64,000 bases of DNA from Hymenobacter armeniacus. GTDB taxonomy: Bacteria > Bacteroidota > Bacteroidia > Cytophagales > Hymenobacteraceae. The stretch lies in the NCBI RefSeq assembly GCF_014699055.1, contig NZ_JACXAC010000006.1, positions 62,001-126,000 on the forward strand, given 5' to 3'. Under the pieces are notes generated by a model. It saw only the letters and a program-made list of their open reading frames with translations, searched no databases and was not told the origin of the DNA. Each line of letters begins with the position of its first letter. The stretch's first letter is position 1. Shown piece by piece: positions 24,633-32,070 of the stretch. The position numbers and the translations under genes are program-made.

Positions 24633-25388
24633 TTATTCGCTGGCTGGTTTTACAATTATGTCTCCGCTACCAAGACACAATATCAACCACTCCAAGTGGT
24701 GAGGCAGAATGAAAATGCTGGAATCAGAAGTGTAGGCTTCTTCAGTGCGCTGCTTGAGCAAAGTATTCAATTCTGTTCCTTCAACATCATAAGCTCGATT
24801 TAAAAAGGAATGGACCGAATGTTCATATCCCAAATAGTAAGCTGACTCTGACAGTTGCTCAAACAGTGTGGCGTCTGCTTTAAATAGTGTTTCTGTCTCA
24901 ATGCCTACATCTATCATGTGCCGGAACTGTTCGAAAATCTTGTGTTGGTCTTCCGCAGCCAAACGATTACCCGGCAAATAATTTTTGGACAGGTCTACTT
25001 CTTGAATCTGTGCGATTAATTGGTCTTTAAAGCGGTTCTTATTCTGCAAATCGGTGGTGATGCGAATGGAATTGTTTGCCGACTTAACTATGTATGCGCC
25101 CAGGTTCTCAGTGATGCTTTCGATTTGCTCAAGCTGAATGTGCTTTTTGCGAAAGCCGTATTGAACAAGCTCCGCATCAGAGAGCACCAACTTGTGTCGC
25201 GTAGCATATACCAATCCTGCGACGCACGCGATGAACAAAGGAATGGTTATCAAACACAGATGCCCAAAGTCTTTTGTGCGCAAAGAATCAGTCGCATCCC
25301 AAACTGCCAAAAGCCCGAACCCAACAGCGGCACTATAAATAAGGACCTTCGTTCCTAGCGTGAAATCAGTGTGGGCAACAATGGACAT
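24633..25388 (-). CDS. AT-rich hypothetical membrane protein, PH-like region
   Basis: A 251-residue protein. Two transmembrane helices (about residues 14-30 and 43-61) are followed by 'HKLVLSDAELVQYGFRKKHI' and 'LEQIESITENLGAYIV', which resemble bacterial PH-like (bPH) domain strands; residues 130-251 are a helical region with no motif I recognise. The gene has clearly lower G+C and different codon use (many AAT, TTT, ATA-type choices) than all its neighbours, so recent transfer is likely. A start ATG at 25388 directly follows TACTTTT. Function unknown. Confidence 0.7.
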   Translation of the reverse strand: MSIVAHTDFTLGTKVLIYSAAVGFGLLAVWDATDSLRTKDFGHLCLITIPLFIACVAGLVYATRHKLVLSDAELVQYGFRKKHIQLEQIESITENLGAYIVKSANNSIRITTDLQNKNRFKDQLIAQIQEVDLSKNYLPGNRLAAEDQHKIFEQFRHMIDVGIETETLFKADATLFEQLSESAYYLGYEHSVHSFLNRAYDVEGTELNTLLKQRTEEAYTSDSSIFILPHHLEWLILCLGSGDIIVKPASE

Positions 25389-25427
25389 AAAAGTATGCGG
25401 TAGAGTCCTCAGTTGAGGAAGGGTAAA

Positions 25428-27899
25428 TCAAGCCGCTACTTCCGCCTTCTCTCCCGCCGCCGGTGCCACGCTCACCCGCACCTCGCCGAAGCCGACGGGC
25501 GCGATGACGCTGGGCAGGGTGAGGCCGGTTTCCAGGGTGGCGGTGGTTAGTTCGGCGTCCTGGCCGTCGGCTTGCGCGGTGAGGGGGCCGGGCAGGCCGT
25601 GCAGCACCACGCGGTAGGTGGCGTAGCTGGGCTGGTAGCTGCCCTCAATGGCTTGGGTGAGCACCAACTCCTGCGGCGAACCGGCCACCGTGAAGCGGCG
25701 CACGGTGCGCTGGCCGTCCTGGTAGGCGTAGCCCTCGCCGCCGTCGTCGTAGTGCACGCTCTCAGCAGTGCCGTTTTTGTAGTACACGTGCAGGGTGAGT
25801 TGCTCGATGGCCCTCTCGCCCACGTATTGCAGCACGGGCTGCATGGGCAGCACGGCGCCGGCCTTCACGAAGAGCGGGATGCGGGTGAGGTCGGCGGTGG
25901 CCCAGACTTCGGCGCCGCCGCTGGTGGGCGCGTCGGTCCAGTAGTAGAACCAGTCACCGCGGGGCAGGTACATCCAGCGGCCCTCGGCGCCGGGCTGGGT
26001 GATGGGGCAGACCAGCAGGTTGTCGCCGAGGCCGAATTCGGCCATACGCAAGTAGGTTTCGGTGTCGTGCTGGTCCAAGAAGGTGAGCGGACGCAGCATG
26101 GGCGTGCCCTGGGTGGCGTACTGCCAGAACGTGGTGTACATGTAGGGCAGCAGGCGGTAGCGCAGCTCGATGAAGTGGCGGGCCAGGTCGGTCACCTCGT
26201 CGCCGAAGCTCCAGGGCTCCTGGTCGCCATGGTCGCCGGAGCTGTGGGTGCGGAAGAACGGGTGGAAGGCCCCCAGCGCAATCCAGCGGGCGTAGAGCTC
26301 GCCGGTGGGCGTATCCACGAAGCCGCCGATGTCGGAGCCGATGAAGCTGAAGCCCGAGATGCTTAGGCGCTGGCACTGGATGTTGGCCAGCCAGAGGTGT
26401 TCCCAGGAGGCGATGTTGTCGCCGGTCCAGCCGGAGGAGTAACGCTGGCCGCCGCTGTAGGTGCTGCGCGTGATGGTGAAGGGCCGGTTGGGGTAGCAGA
26501 ACTGCTTCACGCCGTCGTTGGTGGCGCGGGCCATCTGCATGCCGTAGATGTTGTGGGCCTTCTGATGCGAGGCCCAGTGGCCGTCGTATTCGAAGCGCAC
26601 GTCGGGCGGGAAAGTGCCTTTCTCGAACACGGCCGGTTCGTTCATGTCGTTCCACACGCCCTTCACGCCGATGTCCTGAATCAATTCCTTGAACAAGCCC
26701 GCCCACCACGTGCGCACCCGCGGCGCCGTAAAATCGGGGAAGTTGCAGAGGCCCGGCCACACCGAGCCCTTCATCAGGGGGCCGTCGGCGCGGCGGCAGA
26801 AGTAGTCGTTTTCGATGCCTTCCTTGTACACCGAATACTCGGGGTCAATCTTGATGCCGGGGTCGATGATGACGACCATTTTGAAGCCGTCGTCGGCCAG
26901 CTCCTGCACCAGGCGCTTGGGGTCGGGGAAGTGCTGCTTGCTCCACGTAAAGCAGCGGTAGCCCTCCATGTAGTCTATATCCAGGTAGATGGCGTCGCAG
27001 GGAATTTTTCTATCCCGCAGCCCGCTCGTGATTTCCTTCACGTTGCTCTCCGGGAAGTAGCTCCACTTGCACTGGTGGTAGCCCAGCGTCCAGAGCGGCG
27101 GCAGCTCGGGCGGGCAGGTGAGCAGGGTGTACTCCTGCGTCACTTCCAGCAGCGTGGGGCCGTAGATGAAGTAGTAGTTCAGCTCGCCGCCCTGGGCCCA
27201 GAAGCTGGTCACGTCGGCGCGCTCGGCCGCGAAGTCGAAGCTGGCTTTGAAGGTGTTGTCGAAGAAAATGCCGTGGGCAATTTTCTGGTGCAGCACGTGG
27301 TAGAACGGGATGTTTTTGTAGAGCGGGTCGGAGCCCTTCACGTAGCCGTAGGTATCACTGCCCCAGTTGGTGAAGCGCTTGCCGCGCAGGTTCATGTTGT
27401 CGGGCTTATCGCCGAGGCCGTAGTAGTGCACGCCGGGCGGCACCTGCTTGCTCATCTTCACGATGTCGTTGCCGGTGTCGTAGTCGTACTCCCAGTGGAA
27501 GCCCTTCTCGTCGTCGCTCAGCACCGTGCCCGAGCGGTCGAGCACGCGGGTTTTCAGGGTTTCCTTCTGAATGATGCAGATGAGGCGGGCCGTGGTGAGG
27601 CGGTAGTGGTCGGGCTTTTCGCGGAATTCCACCAGGGCCGGGGCCAGGCGCGTGGTGGCATCGGCGGGCACGGCGTAGGAGAAATCGGGGTTGAGGGGCC
27701 CGTCGGTGAGGTAGCGGAAGCGCAGAATTTTGTCGCTCAGCACGTGCAGCAACAGGCGCACGCCGTTTTGGCAATTGAAAAGGAAGCGGTGGTCGTCGAG
27801 CTGGTCGAAGCGAATGACTTCGCCGGGGTAATGTTCCTGGTGGCTTTTGGCCGCCAGGTCGTTCACCATGTAGTTATTTTCCTGAATCGAGGTATTCAT
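25428..27899 (-). CDS. GH31 alpha-glucosidase, cytoplasmic type
   Basis: An 823-residue enzyme without a signal peptide. It has the N-terminal beta-sandwich (residues about 1-235), the TIM barrel, and proximal and distal C-terminal sandwiches. The nucleophile block is 'GVWNDMNEPAVF' (Asp near residue 416), and the HSSGDHGDQEPWSFG and 'FIGSDIGGF' segments are typical of GH31 alpha-glucosidases. It should release glucose from the non-reducing ends of malto-oligosaccharides. The ATG at 27899 was preferred to a TTG two codons upstream. It is divergent from the half-glycosyltransferase gene at 28145; the shared 245-nt gap has an attenuator-like terminator in the leader of this gene. Confidence 0.92.
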   Translation of the reverse strand: MNTSIQENNYMVNDLAAKSHQEHYPGEVIRFDQLDDHRFLFNCQNGVRLLLHVLSDKILRFRYLTDGPLNPDFSYAVPADATTRLAPALVEFREKPDHYRLTTARLICIIQKETLKTRVLDRSGTVLSDDEKGFHWEYDYDTGNDIVKMSKQVPPGVHYYGLGDKPDNMNLRGKRFTNWGSDTYGYVKGSDPLYKNIPFYHVLHQKIAHGIFFDNTFKASFDFAAERADVTSFWAQGGELNYYFIYGPTLLEVTQEYTLLTCPPELPPLWTLGYHQCKWSYFPESNVKEITSGLRDRKIPCDAIYLDIDYMEGYRCFTWSKQHFPDPKRLVQELADDGFKMVVIIDPGIKIDPEYSVYKEGIENDYFCRRADGPLMKGSVWPGLCNFPDFTAPRVRTWWAGLFKELIQDIGVKGVWNDMNEPAVFEKGTFPPDVRFEYDGHWASHQKAHNIYGMQMARATNDGVKQFCYPNRPFTITRSTYSGGQRYSSGWTGDNIASWEHLWLANIQCQRLSISGFSFIGSDIGGFVDTPTGELYARWIALGAFHPFFRTHSSGDHGDQEPWSFGDEVTDLARHFIELRYRLLPYMYTTFWQYATQGTPMLRPLTFLDQHDTETYLRMAEFGLGDNLLVCPITQPGAEGRWMYLPRGDWFYYWTDAPTSGGAEVWATADLTRIPLFVKAGAVLPMQPVLQYVGERAIEQLTLHVYYKNGTAESVHYDDGGEGYAYQDGQRTVRRFTVAGSPQELVLTQAIEGSYQPSYATYRVVLHGLPGPLTAQADGQDAELTTATLETGLTLPSVIAPVGFGEVRVSVAPAAGEKAEVAA

Positions 27900-27946
27900 A
27901 AACAAAAGCGGGGCTAAACAACGGCAGCGCGCGGGCGCCGCCGGGC

Positions 27947-27970
27947 AAAAAAAGACCGGCCAAGCCGGTT
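27947..27970 (-). terminator. Terminator-like hairpin in the 5' leader of the GH31 gene
   Basis: On the minus strand ACCGGC-TTG-GCCGGT is followed by seven T residues, the form of an intrinsic terminator. It lies about 48 nt before the GH31 start codon, and no minus-strand gene exists upstream for it to terminate. It could act as an attenuator of GH31 expression. Confidence 0.55.
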
Positions 27971-28015
27971 GAGTGAAGGCTAAGTACGCAAGTTACTTTT
28001 TCCGGGCTGGCTGCC

Positions 28016-28030
28016 GCCGAAATTTTCGGC
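28016..28030. promoter_or_regulatory. Operator-like palindrome between divergent GH31 and glycosyltransferase genes
   Basis: GCCGAAATTTTCGGC is a 15-nt palindrome with 7-nt arms. A related half-site, TTTTTCGCCGA, lies 20 nt further on (28040-28050). The position between two divergent alpha-glucan genes would suit a transcription factor. Inferred from symmetry only. Confidence 0.3.
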
Positions 28031-28144
28031 CAGCGCAGATTTTTCGCCGATATATGAATTGGCTTGCGTAGCATTGACAACTGATAGCGCGCCGCGCCCG
28101 CCCGGCAGCCTGCGCCGGCCCGTTTTTGCCCCTTTTTGCCTGCC

Positions 28145-29515
28145 ATGACCCCGTCCGATTTCTCCGTTCTGCTGCTGGCCTGGGACGATGCCGACCCCAG
28201 CGTGGCCGTGCTCGGCGGAGCGGCCCTGCCCCCCACCCTGCCGCTGGTCTACCACCTCGCCGCCGAGCAGGCGGTGCTGGCCCTGTACCCGCACCTGCCC
28301 GCCGAAGCTGAAGCGCTTGCCGGCAAGGAGCCAGCCGCACCAGCGGCCGACGCCGCTCCGCCCCACTCGGCTTCCCAAGCCACGACCGAGGCCGAACCGG
28401 ACGCGGCTTTCGCAGCCCCGGAAATCCTGGCCGAAGAGACGGCTGCGCCAGAAGCAGTGGGCGTGCGCCGCTTGATGAGCGCCGCGAGCGAAGAAACGCC
28501 CGCCTTTACCACCCTGCTGGTTGGGCTGGACGAACTGGCCGCCCCTGCCGGCTCCACCGAGGGCTCTGCCCAGCTGCCCGCTGCGCTGCCCGCCCCCAAA
28601 ACCGCCGCCCCGGCGTCGGCCGGCCCCGCCCGCAGCCAGTGGCCCACCGGCGCCAACGCCCCGCAGCGCGTGCGCTGGGCCGCGCCGGCCGCGCCCTACG
28701 TCGGGGCCAGCGCGCCGGCCGGGCCGTCGGTGCAGCAGCCAGTGGCCCCGCTGGTGCCGGCGTCCAGCGTGCGCGAAGCGGCCGACCTGGCCCAGGCGGC
28801 GTTGAGCTGGCCCGCTGGCTTCAGCCCGCTGGCCGCGCCCGCGCCCGCGCAAGCGGAGGAAGCAACGGTGCCGACTGCCGTGGCCCCGGACCTGAACGAG
28901 GAAGCGGCAAGCGACTCAGAGCCCACCACCGCGCGCCTTGCCGAAGCCCTCGACGAGCCGCGGGAAGAAATAGGTGCCGCCGAAGCCGGCGACTTGGCCG
29001 CCCCCGAAGACAACCTGACCCTGGAAGCCCCGGCCGCGGACGTGGCGGCGGCGGAGCCGGCGGTGGAAAATCCTGCCTCAGCCCCGCAGATTCCGGCGGC
29101 GCCCGAAGCGGGGCTTTCCGCTCGCCTGCCGGCAGCGGACGGCCTGAATTTCCGCATGATTCAGTACGCCCGGCAGGCGGCGCAGCTGGTGCACGGCCGC
29201 ACCGACTTCGAGGTGATTTACGCGCCCAACTGGCCGGCTTGGCTGGCGGCGGTTGAAATCCGCAACCGCTCGCGGCTGCCGCTGGTGCTGTACGCGGGAA
29301 GCCTGGCCAGCGACTTTGGCCCCCACGAAGGCGGCTGGCTGCTGGAAGTGGAGCGCATGGCCCTGCGCCGGGCGCGCCTCGTGCTGGTGCCCAGCGAAGC
29401 GGTGCGCCAACAGCTGCAGCAGCGGCACGGCGCCGAGGCCAGCGAAGTGCGCGTGGTGCCGGCCGCCGACGAGGCCGCCGTGCAGGCCGTGCTGCGCGAG
29501 GTGGCTGCGGACTAA
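28145..29515 (+). CDS. Half-glycosyltransferase: GT-B acceptor-side domain split by a low-complexity linker
   Basis: A 456-residue protein. Residues 1-55 ('FSVLLLAWDDADPSVAVLG') resemble the first strand and glycine-rich loop of GT4/GT5 glycogen synthase-like enzymes. Residues about 60-335 are an Ala/Pro/Glu-rich linker without predicted structure. Residues 336-456 match the end of a GT-B N-domain: 'YARQAAQLVHGRTDFEVIYA', 'RLPLVLYAGSLASDFGPHEG', 'EVERMALRRARLVLVPS'. The protein stops at 'VRVVPAADEAAV', exactly where the donor-binding C-domain should begin, so no nucleotide-sugar site (E-x7-E) is present. It lies between GH31 and GH13 genes. Catalytic activity is doubtful; a binding or regulatory role in glycogen metabolism is possible. 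Confidence 0.6.
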   Translation: MTPSDFSVLLLAWDDADPSVAVLGGAALPPTLPLVYHLAAEQAVLALYPHLPAEAEALAGKEPAAPAADAAPPHSASQATTEAEPDAAFAAPEILAEETAAPEAVGVRRLMSAASEETPAFTTLLVGLDELAAPAGSTEGSAQLPAALPAPKTAAPASAGPARSQWPTGANAPQRVRWAAPAAPYVGASAPAGPSVQQPVAPLVPASSVREAADLAQAALSWPAGFSPLAAPAPAQAEEATVPTAVAPDLNEEAASDSEPTTARLAEALDEPREEIGAAEAGDLAAPEDNLTLEAPAADVAAAEPAVENPASAPQIPAAPEAGLSARLPAADGLNFRMIQYARQAAQLVHGRTDFEVIYAPNWPAWLAAVEIRNRSRLPLVLYAGSLASDFGPHEGGWLLEVERMALRRARLVLVPSEAVRQQLQQRHGAEASEVRVVPAADEAAVQAVLREVAAD

Positions 29516-29593
29516 GCTCCGCGGGCGGCTTGGCTCGAATTGGTTTCCTTTGTGGCCTGACGTCATTTTAGCCACTTCAACAAAAGCCCCCGC

Positions 29594-30064
29594 ATGCAGC
29601 CCGAACACGAATTTGAAGCCGTTTTAGAAGCCGGCGAAGACCACGGCGGCGTGTTTGTGGTGCTGCCCTTTTCGGTGCCGGAAGTGTACGGCACGCGCGG
29701 CCGCATTCCGGTGCAGGCCACCTTCGACGGCTACCCCTACCAGGGCAGCGCCGTGCCCCTCGGCGACGGCCACCACGCCCTGCTCCTGCTCAAGCAAATC
29801 CGCAAGGCCATCGACAAAACCGTGGGCGACACCGTGCGCGTGACCCTGACGCGCGACGCCACCGAGCGCAAGATGGAAGCCCCCGCCGACCTGGCCGAGC
29901 AGCTGGCCGCCAACCCCAAAGCCGCCGCTTATTTCAACAAGCTGGCCTACACCCACCAGCGCGAGTACGTGCGCTGGCTGGAAGGCGCCAAAAAGCCCGA
30001 AACCCGCGCCAAGCGCCTCGGCGAGGCCGTGGCCATGCTCACGCAGGGCCGCAAGCGGGGGTAG
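29594..30064 (+). CDS. DUF1905/YdeI-OmpD-associated family protein
   Basis: A 156-residue soluble protein. Residues 1-90 form a DUF1905 beta-barrel ('VYGTRGRIPVQATFDGYPYQ', 'GDTVRVTLTRD'). Residues 95-156 are the YdeI/OmpD-associated helix region with 'NPKAAAYFNKLAYTHQREYV' and 'WLEGAKKPETRAKRL', which is the family signature. Related domains have been linked to resistance to antimicrobial peptides in other bacteria, but no direct role can be read here. It starts 78 nt after the half-glycosyltransferase gene, and a perfect palindrome lies just after its stop. Confidence 0.87.
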   Translation: MQPEHEFEAVLEAGEDHGGVFVVLPFSVPEVYGTRGRIPVQATFDGYPYQGSAVPLGDGHHALLLLKQIRKAIDKTVGDTVRVTLTRDATERKMEAPADLAEQLAANPKAAAYFNKLAYTHQREYVRWLEGAKKPETRAKRLGEAVAMLTQGRKRG

Positions 30065-30081
30065 CAGCCTCTGCTTTTGCA

Positions 30082-30115
30082 CAGAACGTCATGCTGCGCG
30101 CAGCATGACGTTCTG
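30082..30115. repeat. Perfect 34-bp palindrome
   Basis: Starting at CAGAACGTCATGCTGCG and followed by its exact reverse complement, this is perfectly self-complementary over 34 nt. It shares AGAACGTCATGCTG with the 5347 palindrome, so looks like a shortened member of the same dispersed element. It lies 18 nt after the YdeI-like gene. Confidence 0.75.
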
Positions 30116-30151
30116 ACTATTAATACCTGGTTTCCCACCCAGCCAATCCTC

Positions 30152-32032
30152 ATGAAAAAAAGCCATCTGCTGCTCCTGTTGCTGCTCCCGCTGCTGGCCA
30201 AGGCCCAGAACATCAGCATCGACCGCGTGAACCCCACCAACTGGTGGGTGGGCATGAAAAACCCCAACGTGCAGTTGCTGGTGCACGGACCCGGCGCGGG
30301 CACCCTCACGTATACCGTGAATTACCCCGGGGTGAAACTGGTGAAAACCAACACCGTCGAGAACCCCAACTACGCCTTTCTCGACCTCAGCATCTCGCCC
30401 TCGGCCAAGCCCGGCTCGGTGCGGCTGGTAGGCAAAAAAGGCACCCAGACCGTGACGCAAACCTGGGCCCTGAAAGCCCGCGACAACGCCCCCAAAGCCC
30501 AGGGCGTGACGGCCGCTGACTTCATCTACCTGGCCATGCCCGACCGGTTTGCCAACGGCGACCCGGCCAACGACAAGTTCGCGGATATGCGCGACCCCAA
30601 CCACGACCGCGCCAACCCCTTCTTCCGCCACGGCGGCGACCTGCAAGGCGCGGCCCAGCACCTGGGCTACCTCAAAGACCTGGGCGTGACGGCCGTGTGG
30701 TTTACGCCGGTGCTCGAAAACAACCAGCCGCTCACCTCCGAGGGCGGCACCATGCGCGCCTCCTACCACGGCTACGGCTTCACCGACCAATACAGCGTGG
30801 ACCGCCGCCTGGGCGGCAACGCGGCCTACAAAAGCTTTGTGCAGCAGGCCCACGCCGCCGGCCTCAAAGTGGTGCAGGACGCCGTGTATAACCACGTGGG
30901 CAACACCCACTGGATATTGCAGGACCTGCCCATGAAAAGCTGGCTGCACCAGTGGCCCAGCTACACCAACACCACCTACCGCTACACGCCCATCACCGAC
31001 CCGCACGCGGCGCAGATTGACCGCAAAATCACCCTCAACGGCTGGTTTGTGCCTTTCCTGCCCGACCTCAACCAGCAGAACCCATTCGTGGCCAACTACC
31101 TGATTGAAAACGCCATTTGGTGCGTCGAGAACTTTGGCGTGGACGCTTGGCGTATCGACACGTACCTGTATAACGACCAGCCGTTTATGAACCGCTGCAA
31201 CGCAGCACTGCTGGCCGAATACCCGCGTCTGCACATCTTCGGCGAGTCGGCCGTGACCAACAGCATCGACCAGGCCTACTACACGCGCAGCAAAATTGAT
31301 TTTCCCTTCAAATCGAACCAGCCGGGTGCGCTCGATTTCGTGCTCGAAGGGGCCCTGCTGGGCGCGCTGAAAGATACCGGCACGCCCGCCACCACCGGCT
31401 GGGACGGCGGCGCCCAGCGCGTGTACCAGGCCCTGGCCCAGGACGTGGTGTACCAGGACCCGACCCGGCTCGTGACCTTCCTCGACAACCACGACCACAA
31501 CCGCTTCCTGTCCGAAATCGGCGACGACCTCGACAAGTACAAGCTGGGCCTGACTTGGCTGCTCACCACGCGCGGCATCCCGAGCATGTACTACGGCACC
31601 GAAATCCTGATGAAGAACTTCAAAGACCCCACCGATGCCGAGGTGCGCAAGGATTTCCCCGGCGGCTGGCCCGGCGACAAGGACAACAAGTTCACCGCCG
31701 CCGGCCGCTCGGCCCGCGAAAACGAGGCCTTCGACTTCGTGAAGAAGCTGGCCACCTACCGCCGCGACCACAAAGTGCTGCACACCGGCAAGCTGATGCA
31801 GTACCTGCCCGAAAACGGCCTCTACGTATACTTCCGCTACGATGCCAGCGGCACCGTGCTGGTGGCCAGCAACACCACCGATAAGCCCGCCGCGCTGCCC
31901 ACGGCCCGCTTCGCGGAGCGCATGAGTGGCTTCACGAAGGGCCGCAACGTGCTGACGGGCGAGAGCCTGAGCAATCTGGCCACGCTGCAGCTGCCCGCCA
32001 AAACGGCCGTGGTGCTGGAGCTGGGCAAGTAG
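30152..32032 (+). CDS. GH13 alpha-amylase, SusA/neopullulanase-like, periplasmic
   Basis: A 626-residue enzyme with signal peptide MKKSHLLLLLLLPLLAKAQ. The ATG at 30152 starts this signal; the longer frame runs through the palindrome. Residues 20-130 are a cyclomaltodextrinase-type N-terminal domain ('RVNPTNWWVGMKNPNVQLLV'). The barrel shows the GH13 blocks: 'DAVYNHVG', 'VDAWRIDTY' (nucleophile Asp), 'HIFGESAV' (acid Glu), and 'FLDNHDHNR'. 'MYYGTEILMKNF' is also typical of neopullulanases. It hydrolyses starch-derived oligosaccharides, probably in the periplasm. No SusC/SusD genes accompany it. A 48-nt copy of its 3' end recurs at 33907. Confidence 0.92.
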   Translation: MKKSHLLLLLLLPLLAKAQNISIDRVNPTNWWVGMKNPNVQLLVHGPGAGTLTYTVNYPGVKLVKTNTVENPNYAFLDLSISPSAKPGSVRLVGKKGTQTVTQTWALKARDNAPKAQGVTAADFIYLAMPDRFANGDPANDKFADMRDPNHDRANPFFRHGGDLQGAAQHLGYLKDLGVTAVWFTPVLENNQPLTSEGGTMRASYHGYGFTDQYSVDRRLGGNAAYKSFVQQAHAAGLKVVQDAVYNHVGNTHWILQDLPMKSWLHQWPSYTNTTYRYTPITDPHAAQIDRKITLNGWFVPFLPDLNQQNPFVANYLIENAIWCVENFGVDAWRIDTYLYNDQPFMNRCNAALLAEYPRLHIFGESAVTNSIDQAYYTRSKIDFPFKSNQPGALDFVLEGALLGALKDTGTPATTGWDGGAQRVYQALAQDVVYQDPTRLVTFLDNHDHNRFLSEIGDDLDKYKLGLTWLLTTRGIPSMYYGTEILMKNFKDPTDAEVRKDFPGGWPGDKDNKFTAAGRSARENEAFDFVKKLATYRRDHKVLHTGKLMQYLPENGLYVYFRYDASGTVLVASNTTDKPAALPTARFAERMSGFTKGRNVLTGESLSNLATLQLPAKTAVVLELGK

Positions 32033-32070
32033 CTTCGGCAAATACCCAACGGGTTGTGGTCAGCCTGCTT

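Noticed and set aside
26397..27917. Plus-strand ORF of 506 codons over the GH31 gene
   Set aside because: Antisense to a GH31 with intact catalytic motifs; the translation has no recognisable domain and unusual composition.
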